64,000 nucleotides of DNA, from the NCBI GenBank assembly GCA_041394705.1, contig JAWKHS010000004.1:248001-312000 (forward strand), read 5' to 3'. This document shows, piece by piece, positions 31,684-39,475 of the stretch. Below the pieces are notes generated by a model that saw only the letters and a list, made by a program, of their open reading frames with translations, ran no database searches and had not been told where the DNA came from. Source of the stretch: Vicinamibacterales bacterium (GTDB taxonomy: Bacteria > Acidobacteriota > Vicinamibacteria > Vicinamibacterales > UBA2999). The first letter of the stretch is position 1, and every line of letters starts with the position of its first letter. A program made the translations under genes and the position numbers.

Positions 31684-32159
31684 CAGGTCGTCACTCCCTC
31701 TCCGCTCGCCTGTCGTCCCGCCCGGCCTGCCGGGGAGGGCGGGTGGTCGCCACTCGCGCCGGACGCCCGCGGCCACCACAGCAACACCGCCACGACGATC
31801 GCGAGGACGAGGCCAATGACGACAGCCGTCCAGAGGATCGCCGGCCGACCACGGGGGCCGGCCGGAAGGTCCGCGACCGGTCCGACCGGGCGTCCCGGCG
31901 GCGGCAGATCGTCCGGATGCCGCTCCAGGAAGGCACGCAACACGGCCTCGGGATCGAGACCGACTTCTTTCGCATACGCACGCACGACCGCTCTGCGGAA
32001 GATCCCGGGCGGCAGGCGCTCGACCTGGTTGCGCTCCAGCGCCTCGAGCGTGCGCGCTCCCAGCTTCGTCGCGTCCGCCACGTCGCGGATCGAACGGCCC
32101 GCCTGCTCACGCGCGAGGCGCAGGGCGGAGCCGAAATCGGCGGTGGCGTCGAAGGACAT
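31683..32159 (-). CDS. RodZ-like helix-turn-helix membrane protein
   Basis: 158 residues: an N-terminal HTH_25-type domain (about 8-75: FGSALRLAREQAGRSIRDVA then ALERNQVERLPPGIFRRAVV), a Pro-rich linker and one transmembrane helix (about 107-128). This is the cytoplasmic and membrane part seen in RodZ and related proteins; the periplasmic domain of full RodZ is reduced to a short tail, so a role in cell shape is possible but not secure. ATG start; stop overlaps the next gene. Confidence 0.78.
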   Translation of the reverse strand: MSFDATADFGSALRLAREQAGRSIRDVADATKLGARTLEALERNQVERLPPGIFRRAVVRAYAKEVGLDPEAVLRAFLERHPDDLPPPGRPVGPVADLPAGPRGRPAILWTAVVIGLVLAIVVAVLLWWPRASGASGDHPPSPAGRAGRQASGEGVTT

Positions 32160-32217
32160 GGGAACTCGCTCGGGCTCCGGTGGAACCGGAGGGTCGATCG
32201 TAGGGAGCCCACGCCTG

Positions 32218-32874
32218 TCAGTCAACGACGCCGCCCACGCCGCGCGCGGCCGCCGCCTCGACGCTCTCGCCCGGCCGTGGCAGGAAGGCCCCGATCGCCG
32301 CCCACCCGACTGCCCCGGCGGCGGACAGCCAGGGCCAGTCGCTGGCCAAGAGCCCGCCGATCGCCAGGACCGGCGCGGCGCTCGCCAGGGCGATCGCACT
32401 GAGGCCATCGGCGCCCAGCACGGGATGACCGGGCGCCTTCGAGGCCGAGGACGCCAGCGTCCCCGCGATCACGAGGTCCACGGGCCCGCTGGCCGCGGCC
32501 TCTGCCGGGGTGTGCACGGCGCGCGTGATCGGCGCGGACGGCGGCATCCAGCCACGCAGGCGGCCGGCGGGCAACGAGCCCGCGGTCAGGTGCACGCCGA
32601 CCCGCGCGGCGGCGGCCACGTCGGCACGGTCGTTGACGAGCACCACGAGGCGTCCCGCGACGACGTCGCGTATCCGCGTCGCCAGCGCGACCAGGACCGC
32701 GGCGTCGAGGTCCCGTTCCCGCAGCTGGAAGTAGTGCGCGCCGGCTTCGGCCGCCGCTGCGGCCTGGCGAACGAGAAGGTCGGGGCCCAGGCACTCGTCG
32801 CCGCCGGCGGCCCGCGCCAGGCGGCGGCGGTCGCTCACCACCATCACCCGTGGAGACGGGCGATGGGCGCTCAC
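32218..32874 (-). CDS. ThiE/TenI-family protein
   Basis: 218 residues with the TIM-barrel pattern of thiamine-phosphate synthase: VVSDRRRL, HYFQLRERDLD, VLVNDRADVAAAARVGVHL, VDLVIAGTLASSASKAPGHP and VLAIGGL. The GQxD and YxxxGPxFxTxSK motifs of true ThiE are degenerate (LTAGSL; VIAGTLASSASK), so this may be a TenI-like or divergent ThiE; thiamine synthesis is likely but not certain. GTG start overlaps the preceding small gene by 4 nt. No other thi gene nearby. Confidence 0.72.
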   Translation of the reverse strand: MSAHRPSPRVMVVSDRRRLARAAGGDECLGPDLLVRQAAAAAEAGAHYFQLRERDLDAAVLVALATRIRDVVAGRLVVLVNDRADVAAAARVGVHLTAGSLPAGRLRGWMPPSAPITRAVHTPAEAAASGPVDLVIAGTLASSASKAPGHPVLGADGLSAIALASAAPVLAIGGLLASDWPWLSAAGAVGWAAIGAFLPRPGESVEAAAARGVGGVVD

Positions 32875-33101
32875 GCCGACGGGCGCCGACGCATCAGCAC
32901 CGCGAGGTCGGTCAGCGCGGCGAGCAGGTTCACGGCGCCCAGGCCGGTCACCGCGCCGCGGACGAAGTTGTTGCGCGCGACGGCGGCCACCAGGGGAAAC
33001 ATCTGCGAGAAGTAGTTCCGCTCCCAGTAGGCCGACCAGGGCACCACGATCAGCAGGAGGCCGAGCTCGATCAGAACGGCGATGAGAAGGAGCCGGCGCA
33101 C
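32871..33101 (-). CDS. Small two-helix membrane protein
   Basis: 76 residues with hydrophobic segments at about 4-22 and 50-68 separated by a short loop containing YWERNYFSQMFP. GTG start. Not recognised as a named family. It sits between the TPR gene and the ThiE-like gene and overlaps the latter by 4 nt, supporting expression. Confidence 0.65.
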   Translation of the reverse strand: MRRLLLIAVLIELGLLLIVVPWSAYWERNYFSQMFPLVAAVARNNFVRGAVTGLGAVNLLAALTDLAVLMRRRPSA

Positions 33102-33145
33102 CTAACGTCCCGTCCAGCCTGGGCGGCGCGCTCCGGCCGACGCCA

Positions 33146-35119
33146 CTACCCGCGGACCTGCACGCGGCTGAGGCGTTCCATGCGGGCGCGCACGTCGCGG
33201 AACCCGCGCGAGTCGGCCTCGAGCTCGCCGAAGACCGCCAGTGCCCGGGCGGCGTCGCCCAGATCCTCGAGGACGCTCCCGAGGTCGTAGAGCAGGGCGC
33301 GTCCGGCCTCGACGGTGGGCGCCGGAGCCTCGGCCGCGCGCTCGAACCACTCCAGGGCGCCGCGCTGGTTGCCGCGTTCGACCAGCAGCCGGCCGAGCAC
33401 CGACGCCGCCTCGAACCGCTGCTTGGCGGACCGGGACGCCAGCTCGAGCGCCTGGATGGCGTCGTCCGCCATGCCCATGTCGCGGTACGTGAGGCCGAGC
33501 CGGAGCTGCTCGGCGGCCAGTCCGTCGTCCTGCGCACGGCCGTCCGCCGGCGCCTCCGCCTTCGCGCCGCGGCGTCCCCCCGAAGTCCTGGGCGGCGCCG
33601 CCGCCACCGGGTCCAGGGCCGCCGTCAGGTCCTCCGCGGCCACGTCGACAGCCGCCGGCGTCTCGGCGGGTTCGTCGAAGGTGACGCCCTCGTTGAGGTC
33701 CAGCTTGTCGGTGGCCATGAAGGGGCTGTCGCCGCTGAGCCGGTCGGCGATGATCGCGTCCGGGTCCGCCTCGCCCAGCATCTCCAGCGCGCGCCGGAAG
33801 CGCTCGATGTTCGCGCGGTCCCACGGCTCGCGGGCCACGAGATCCTCGCTGATGATGCGCGCCTCGAGTCCGCGGCCGGCCTCGAGATAGGCGTCGGCGA
33901 GCTGCGCCTGCGCCGAGTACATCGTGGCCTCCAGGCCTCCGTCGACGCAGATCTCCACCAGGCGCATCAGCGCCACGATGTGGTGGCGGACGCGGGTCAC
34001 GAACTCGTGGAGGGCCGCCGCGGCGGCGGCGTAGTCGGCGTCGGCCACGGCGCCGTCTGCCACGGCCTCGATGGCCGGGTAGGCCAGGTCGGCGTCGGTC
34101 TCCGCCAGGCGGCACGCCATCGCGATGGCGGTCTCGCGCTGGCCGGGATCGGCCTGGAGCGCGCTGGCGACGGCGGCGCGGCCCTCGTCGAGCCGGCCGG
34201 CGCGCAGTTCGCCCTCGGCCATCACCATCCACAGTGACGGGTCCTGCTGGGCGACCTCGGCCGACAGATAGCGGCGTGCCGCCTCCAGGTCTCCGGAGTC
34301 GACATACGCCCTCACGAGGCGCACCCGCGCCTCCACGTCCCCGGCGTCCATCTCGGCCACCCGGCCGAGCACCGCCAGCGCCTCGGCCTTCTGGCCGGCG
34401 GCATCGAGCGCCTGGGCGACCTGGCGCAGTTCGTCCGGCGTGGACGCCCACGCCTGCGCACGGGCGAACTCGCCGAGGGCGAGATCCGAGGCGAGGGCCT
34501 TGCCACGCACCTCGTCGTCGGTCGGGTCCAGCTCGAGCAGGTCGCGATAGGCCGACGAGGCATCCTCGGCGCGCCCTTCCTGGGCGAACCAGTCGCCGAC
34601 CGCCCGGAGTTCACGCACCGCGGTCTCGGTGTCGCCCAGGTCGCGGGCCGCCTTGGCGGCCTGGAATCTGGCGGCGAAGTCCTCGGGGTCGACCATCCCC
34701 AGGCGCACCGTCATCTCGGCGGCGCCGCGGATGTTGCCGATCTTCCGGCGCCGGTCGGCGACCGTCTGGTAGGCGGCCTTGGCGTCGGCGAGGAGCCCCT
34801 GTTTGGCGGCGACGTCGCCGGACCGGATCAGGGCGTATTCGTCGTTGGTCTTGACCTTGAGGATCTTCTTGAAGAGGGCGGCCGCCTTCGGGTAGAAGCC
34901 CTCATCGGCGAGGTGGTCGGCGATCCGGGTGTACTGCTCGATGCCCTTGTCGAGCTGGCCCGACCGGACGAAGAGGTCGCCCAGGGCGTTGGCGCTGTTC
35001 CAGTCCCGCGGCTGGGCGAGGACGATGGCTTGGTACTCGTCGATGGCCGCGTCGACTTTTCCCAGCCGGAGAGCCTTCTCGGCTCGCTTCAGGGCTCCTT
35101 CGCGATCGAATGGCGCCAC
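33146..35119 (-). CDS. Large TPR-repeat protein
   Basis: 657 residues, almost entirely tetratricopeptide-like helical repeats from residue 8 (EGALKRAEKALRLGKVDAAI) to about 440 and again from about 545 to 650, separated by an acidic, low-complexity linker (about 455-545). No signal peptide or membrane segment, so cytoplasmic. Likely a scaffold for a protein complex; partner unknown. It follows rnhB by 12 nt in the ribosome-maturation run, but nothing ties its role to that pathway. Confidence 0.8.
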   Translation of the reverse strand: MAPFDREGALKRAEKALRLGKVDAAIDEYQAIVLAQPRDWNSANALGDLFVRSGQLDKGIEQYTRIADHLADEGFYPKAAALFKKILKVKTNDEYALIRSGDVAAKQGLLADAKAAYQTVADRRRKIGNIRGAAEMTVRLGMVDPEDFAARFQAAKAARDLGDTETAVRELRAVGDWFAQEGRAEDASSAYRDLLELDPTDDEVRGKALASDLALGEFARAQAWASTPDELRQVAQALDAAGQKAEALAVLGRVAEMDAGDVEARVRLVRAYVDSGDLEAARRYLSAEVAQQDPSLWMVMAEGELRAGRLDEGRAAVASALQADPGQRETAIAMACRLAETDADLAYPAIEAVADGAVADADYAAAAAALHEFVTRVRHHIVALMRLVEICVDGGLEATMYSAQAQLADAYLEAGRGLEARIISEDLVAREPWDRANIERFRRALEMLGEADPDAIIADRLSGDSPFMATDKLDLNEGVTFDEPAETPAAVDVAAEDLTAALDPVAAAPPRTSGGRRGAKAEAPADGRAQDDGLAAEQLRLGLTYRDMGMADDAIQALELASRSAKQRFEAASVLGRLLVERGNQRGALEWFERAAEAPAPTVEAGRALLYDLGSVLEDLGDAARALAVFGELEADSRGFRDVRARMERLSRVQVRG

Positions 35120-35131
35120 GGTGTTCCGCCC

Positions 35132-35755
35132 TCAGTCCAGAGTATCAAACAGCGACGCCGGCTTGAACGAGCGCCGGTGCGCCGCGGAGAATCCATGCTG
35201 GCCGACCGCCGTGAGGTGCGCCTGCGTGGCGTACCCCTTGTGCTGGTCGAAGCCATACCGGCTATCGGCGCGATGGAGCTCGTTCATGAGTCGGTCGCGT
35301 GTGACCTTGGCCACGATCGACGCGGCGGCGATGGCGGCGGACCGCCGATCCCCCCCGACGACGGCGCATTGGGCCATCGGAAGCCCTTCGATTCTGAAGG
35401 CGTCCACGAGCACCAGGTCGGGTACCGGGGTCAGTCCGGCGACGGCCCGTGCCATCGCGCGCAATGACGCGCGATGGATGTTGTCGCGGTCGATTTCCGG
35501 CGGGTCCGCCAGGCCGACGGCCCAGGCGACGGCTCTGGCGGTGATGAGATCGTAGAGGCGTTCACGCGCCGCGGCCGTGAGGGCCTTGGAATCCGCCACC
35601 CCGGGGACGTGGCGGTCGGGGTGCAGCACCACGGCGGCGGCCATGACCGGGCCAGCCAGGCAGCCCCGGCCGACCTCGTCCACGCCGGCCACGTGCACGA
35701 ACCCGAAACGCCGGTAGGCGTTCTCGATGGTCCGCCGGGCCCGGGCCCTCGCCAT
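35132..35755 (-). CDS. rnhB: Ribonuclease HII
   Basis: Cleaves RNA in RNA-DNA hybrids and single ribonucleotides in DNA. 207 residues. The DEDD active site is visible: Asp and Glu in VAGVDEVGRGCLAGPV, Asp in DLVLVDAFRI, and Asp in SIVAKVTRDRLM. C-terminal YGFDQHKGYATQAHL is the normal tail. Commonly follows rplS, as it does here (24 nt gap). Confidence 0.95.
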   Translation of the reverse strand: MARARARRTIENAYRRFGFVHVAGVDEVGRGCLAGPVMAAAVVLHPDRHVPGVADSKALTAAARERLYDLITARAVAWAVGLADPPEIDRDNIHRASLRAMARAVAGLTPVPDLVLVDAFRIEGLPMAQCAVVGGDRRSAAIAAASIVAKVTRDRLMNELHRADSRYGFDQHKGYATQAHLTAVGQHGFSAAHRRSFKPASLFDTLD

Positions 35756-35779
35756 GGCCGCGCGCCGTGCTCCGGACGT

Positions 35780-36130
35780 CTAGGCCGTGGTCTTGCGGAC
35801 TTCCTTCATGCGCGCGGCCTTGCCCTTGAGGCCGCGCAGGAAGTACAGCTTCGCGCGCCGGACCTTCGCCGAGCGCACGACGTCGATCTTCTGGATGACC
35901 GGCGAATGGAGCGGGAAGATCCGTTCGACGCCCTGGCCGAACGACACCTTCCGCACGGTGAAGGACGCCCGCGTCCCGCCCCGGCGCAGGTTGATCACGA
36001 TCCCTTCGAAGATCTGCACGCGCTCCTTGTCGCCTTCCTTGACGCGCACGTGCACCTTGACCGTGTCGCCAGCCTGCATCGCGGGTCGCGACACCGTCTG
36101 GCTCTTCTCGATGAGCTCCACTGCGTTCAT
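35780..36130 (-). CDS. rplS: 50S ribosomal protein L19
   Basis: Large-subunit protein at the 30S-50S interface. 116 residues: GDTVKVHVRVKEGDKERVQI, FEGIVINLRRGG, and the C-terminal SAKVRRAKLYFLRGLKGKAA. ATG overlaps the trmD stop by 4 nt and is preceded by GAGGA. Last gene of the rpsP-khpA-rimM-trmD-rplS cluster. Confidence 0.98.
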   Translation of the reverse strand: MNAVELIEKSQTVSRPAMQAGDTVKVHVRVKEGDKERVQIFEGIVINLRRGGTRASFTVRKVSFGQGVERIFPLHSPVIQKIDVVRSAKVRRAKLYFLRGLKGKAARMKEVRKTTA

Positions 36131-36843
36131 GATTCCTCGCCCTTCCCTTCCTCGACTCGCGCCGACCCGCCCGAGAGATCCGGACGGCGCGCCCGCGTTC
36201 GCGATGCCGCGGCCTCGTGGCGCCACCGCGCGATGGCTCCGTGGTGTCCCGACACCAATACGTCCGGCACGGCCCGTCCCCGCCACACGGACGGCCGTGT
36301 GTAGTGCGGGTGGTCCAGCTGCCCTGCCGTGAACGAGTCGTTCGCCACCGACCGCTCGTCCCCGACCACTCCCGGCACCAGCCTGGCGATGGCGTCCACC
36401 ATGACCAGCGCCGGCAACTCTCCGCCGCTGAGGACGTAGTCGCCAATCGACCACTCCTCCGCGCCCACCGCCTCGACGACACGGTCGTCGACGCCTTCGT
36501 AGCGGCCGCACAGCCAGATGACGCCCGCGTCCCGCGCCATCGACTCCGCCGCCGCCTGATCGAACCGCCGACCGGCGGGCGATGTCAGCACCACCCGGCA
36601 GCCGCCGCCCCGCGCCGCCCGAATCGCCTGGACCGCGGCGTAGAACGGCTCCGCCTTCATCACCATCCCCGGCCCGCCCCCGAACGGCACGTCGTCGACC
36701 ACGTGGTGCCTGTCGACGGTGAACGCCCTGAGGTCGTGCACGCGGATGTCCAACACGCCCCGGCTGCGCGCCCGGCCGACGACGCCCTCGGCCAGTCCCG
36801 CCTCCACCATCGCGGGGAAGATCGTGACGATGTCGAACGTCAC
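36127..36843 (-). CDS. trmD: tRNA (guanine37-N1)-methyltransferase
   Basis: SPOUT-fold enzyme methylating G37 of tRNAs. 238 residues from the GTG start that gives the family beginning (VTFDIVTIFPAMVEAGLAEG). Trefoil-knot SAM site: LCGRYEGVDDRVVEA and SIGDYVLSGGELPALVMVDA; also VDDVPFGGGPGMVMK. An in-frame ATG at 36885 would add 14 residues and overlap rimM by 20 nt; neither start has a clear Shine-Dalgarno. C-terminal tail is charged and longer than average. Confidence 0.93.
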   Translation of the reverse strand: MTFDIVTIFPAMVEAGLAEGVVGRARSRGVLDIRVHDLRAFTVDRHHVVDDVPFGGGPGMVMKAEPFYAAVQAIRAARGGGCRVVLTSPAGRRFDQAAAESMARDAGVIWLCGRYEGVDDRVVEAVGAEEWSIGDYVLSGGELPALVMVDAIARLVPGVVGDERSVANDSFTAGQLDHPHYTRPSVWRGRAVPDVLVSGHHGAIARWRHEAAASRTRARRPDLSGGSARVEEGKGEES

Positions 36844-36865
36844 GCGCGTCCCGGCGTCGGCCCCG

Positions 36866-37390
36866 TCATCCTCGCCAGGGGCCATTCACGTCGAGCAGTC
36901 CGTCCGGTGCGTCCACCACGATCCGGCGGGCCGCCACGTCGACACTGCAGAACTCCTGGGCCAGCGGGATCAGCACGTCGCCGCGGGAAGCCGCCACGAC
37001 CAGCCGTACCGCCATGCCGTCACCCTCCACGGCCCGGACCCTCCCCACGTCTTCCCCCGCCGCCGTCTGCACGTCGCATCCGACGAGGTCGTGGTGGTAG
37101 TAGACGTGCGCTGGCAACTCCCGCCGCGCCGACGCCGGCACCCGGAGTTCCCACGATGCGAACCGCTCGGCCTCGCTGATCGTCGTCGAGCCCCGGAAGC
37201 CGACGACGGGCCGGCCGGCGTGCATCCGGAAGCACCTGACCTCCAACGGCTCGATCTCCGGGCGGCCGGGCGCCCGTCCCCACAGGGCGGCGCCGGCGCC
37301 GAACCGATCCTCAGGGAAGTCGGTCGTCGGATTGACGATGACCTCGCCCTTGTTGCCGTGCGTGCGCGCGACGATGCCCACGAGGAGCAT
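36866..37390 (-). CDS. rimM: 16S rRNA processing protein RimM
   Basis: Assists 30S head maturation and binds S19. 174 residues from the ATG giving MLLVGIVARTHGNKGEVIV, the typical RimM start; the PRC-barrel half follows (AHVYYHHDLVGCDVQTAAGE). A longer in-frame start at 37450 would overlap khpA by 41 nt and add non-conserved residues. GGGACG lies 5 nt before the chosen ATG. Located between khpA and trmD as in most bacteria. Confidence 0.93.
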   Translation of the reverse strand: MLLVGIVARTHGNKGEVIVNPTTDFPEDRFGAGAALWGRAPGRPEIEPLEVRCFRMHAGRPVVGFRGSTTISEAERFASWELRVPASARRELPAHVYYHHDLVGCDVQTAAGEDVGRVRAVEGDGMAVRLVVAASRGDVLIPLAQEFCSVDVAARRIVVDAPDGLLDVNGPWRG

Positions 37391-37409
37391 GTCGTCCCAC
37401 GCGTCGTGC

Positions 37410-37664
37410 TCACCGCTCGCCGGCCGTGTCGCGGATATCGAGTTGGACACGCTGCCCGTCCACGTCCGCCGCGGCCGCCAGCAAGGTCCGCAGCGCTGCC
37501 GCGGTCCGCCCCTGCCGTCCGATCACGCGGCCCAGGTCTCCCGGCGCCACGCGCAGTTCGAACCGGAGGCCGCCCCGCCGCTCCCCCTGCACGACCTCGA
37601 CGGCGTCGGGCTCGTCGGCCAGGGCCTTCGCCACCGTCTCCACGAGAGTCTTCAGCTCGGCCAC
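37410..37664 (-). CDS. khpA: KH-domain RNA-binding protein KhpA
   Basis: 84 residues consisting of one KH domain with the GxxG loop in DLGRVIGRQGRTAAALRTL. Family members (YlqC/KhpA) bind RNA, often with KhpB. GTG start 12 nt after rpsP. Position between rpsP and rimM is the conserved one. Confidence 0.94.
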   Translation of the reverse strand: MAELKTLVETVAKALADEPDAVEVVQGERRGGLRFELRVAPGDLGRVIGRQGRTAAALRTLLAAAADVDGQRVQLDIRDTAGER

Positions 37665-37676
37665 GACGCGTTCCCG

Positions 37677-37964
37677 TCAGCCCTGGGCCGTCTGGTCGGC
37701 CTCGACCACGGCCACCGCGCCCAGATCCCGGGTGACGTGCCGGGCCAGCAGCGTGCGGACCGAGTCCGATGGCTGCGCGCCCTGCGCGATCCAGTGCTGG
37801 ATGCGCGCCTTGTTCACGTCGACGACGGCCGGCTTGGTGCGCGGGTTGTAGAAGCCGAGGGTTTCGATGAAGCCGCCCTCCCGCGGCGTCCGCCGCTCCG
37901 TCACGACCACCCGGTAGTGGGGGCGCTTCTTCGACCCCGTCCGACGCATGCGAATCACGAGCAT
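37677..37964 (-). CDS. rpsP: 30S ribosomal protein S16
   Basis: 95 residues: VIRMRRTGSKKRPHYRVVV at the N-terminus and GFYNPRTKP in the middle are diagnostic. Second gene after ffh, with a 36-nt gap. ATG start is the only family-consistent one. Confidence 0.97.
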   Translation of the reverse strand: MLVIRMRRTGSKKRPHYRVVVTERRTPREGGFIETLGFYNPRTKPAVVDVNKARIQHWIAQGAQPSDSVRTLLARHVTRDLGAVAVVEADQTAQG

Positions 37965-38000
37965 AGTTGTTCCTCGTTCCAGGCGAGCCGGCCCTCCCGG

Positions 38001-39362
38001 CTAGCGCATCAGGCTGAACGGCCCTTTCTTCTTCCGCTTCTTCGGGGCCTCGGGCACGGCCTCGCCCGTCATCTGGCCCACCATCTTCAGCATCTTCCGC
38101 ATCTCGTTGTACTGCTTGAGCAGGCGGTTGACGTCTTCCACCGCGGTGCCGCTGCCACGGGCGATCCGCTTGCGGCGGCTGCCGTCGATCACCTCGGCGT
38201 GTTCGCGCTCCTCGGGCGTCATCGAGTTGATGATGGCCTCGACCCGGCGGAGCTGCCGCTCGTCGGGCTTCTGCGCGCCGAGCTCCTTCAGCTGCCCCAT
38301 GCCGGGCAGCAGCTTCATGATGTGCTCGAGCGGGCCCATCCGCCGGATGGTCCGCAGCTGGTCGCGGAAGTCCCCGAGGCTGAAGGTGTTCTTGCGGATC
38401 TTCTCTTCGAGCGACGCGGCCGCCGACTCGTCGACGACCTCCTCCGCCTTCTCGATGAGCGACAGGACGTCGCCCATGCCGAGCAGGCGCGACACGAAGC
38501 GGTCGGCATGGAAGGTATCGAGATCCTCGAGGCGCTCGCCCTCGCCCACGAACGCGATCGGGACGCCCACGACCGAGACCACCGACAGCGCCGCGCCGCC
38601 CCGGGCATCGCCGTCCACCTTCGACAGGACGACACCCGTGACGCCCACCTGGCGGTTGAATTCGCCGGCGCTCTTGATGGCGTCCTGGCCGGTCATCGCG
38701 TCGGCCACGTAGAGCAGGTCGGACGGCTGCACGGCCTGCTTGATCGCGACGAGCTCCTGCATCAGCTCGTCGTCGATGTGCAGACGGCCGGCGGTGTCGA
38801 CGATGAGGACGTCGCGTCCGGTGTTACGGGCCTCGGCGAGCGCCCCCCTGGCGCGCGACACCGGGTCGAGGTCGCCGGCCGGGTTGAACACCCGGACGCC
38901 GGCCTTCGACGCCACGACCGACAGCTGCTCGATGGCAGCGGGCCGGCGGACGTCGGTCGAGACCACCAACGGAAATCGGCCCTGCCGGGCGAGCATCCGC
39001 GCGAGCTTCCCAGTGGTCGTGGTCTTGCCCGACCCCTGCAAGCCGAGCATGAGGACGACCGTTGGGCGGCTGGCGCCCGTCGTGAGGCCGCCCTTGGCAT
39101 CCCCGAACAGGCCGAGCAGTTCGTCTCGGACGATCTTGACGACCTGCTGGTCGGGATTGAGCGACTCCTGCACGTCCTGGCCCGACGCGCGATCGCGCAC
39201 CCGGTCGACGAACGCCTTGACGACCTGCAGGTTGACGTCCGCTTCGATCAGGGCGACCCGGATCTCGCGCAGCACGCGTTCGGTCGCCTCGGGGGTGAGG
39301 CGGACCTCACCCCGCAGCGACTGGAAGACGTCTTGGAGACGGGTGCTCAGGGCGTCGAACAT
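38001..39362 (-). CDS. ffh: Signal recognition particle protein Ffh
   Basis: GTPase of the signal recognition particle that targets nascent membrane proteins. 453 residues: N domain (about 1-85), G domain with GLQGSGKTTTTGKLARML, STDVRRPAAIEQL, VDTAGRLHIDDELMQEL and SKVDGDARGG, then the methionine-rich M domain (from about 325, HIMKLLPGMGQLKEL and IARGSGTAVEDVNRLLKQY), which binds 4.5S RNA and signal peptides. First gene of the ffh-rpsP-khpA-rimM-trmD-rplS-rnhB unit behind a sigma-70 promoter at 39446-39475. FtsY is encoded 3 kb upstream on the same strand. Confidence 0.97.
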   Translation of the reverse strand: MFDALSTRLQDVFQSLRGEVRLTPEATERVLREIRVALIEADVNLQVVKAFVDRVRDRASGQDVQESLNPDQQVVKIVRDELLGLFGDAKGGLTTGASRPTVVLMLGLQGSGKTTTTGKLARMLARQGRFPLVVSTDVRRPAAIEQLSVVASKAGVRVFNPAGDLDPVSRARGALAEARNTGRDVLIVDTAGRLHIDDELMQELVAIKQAVQPSDLLYVADAMTGQDAIKSAGEFNRQVGVTGVVLSKVDGDARGGAALSVVSVVGVPIAFVGEGERLEDLDTFHADRFVSRLLGMGDVLSLIEKAEEVVDESAAASLEEKIRKNTFSLGDFRDQLRTIRRMGPLEHIMKLLPGMGQLKELGAQKPDERQLRRVEAIINSMTPEEREHAEVIDGSRRKRIARGSGTAVEDVNRLLKQYNEMRKMLKMVGQMTGEAVPEAPKKRKKKGPFSLMR

Positions 39363-39445
39363 GGGCTGCCGCCGGCGCGCCCCTGGCCGGCTTCCGCGCG
39401 GACACTGCGCGGCGGGACGGCCGAGCCTCGCTCGGACAAACCCTT

Positions 39446-39475
39446 ATCCTACTTGAGCTTCAGACAGGCGGTCAA
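39446..39475 (-). promoter_or_regulatory. Sigma-70 promoter of the ffh-rpsP-trmD-rplS operon
   Basis: On the minus strand: TTGACC, an 18-nt spacer and TAGGAT. The -35 overlaps the ribBA stop codon. Transcript start near 39440 gives a leader of about 77 nt before ffh. Confidence 0.55.
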
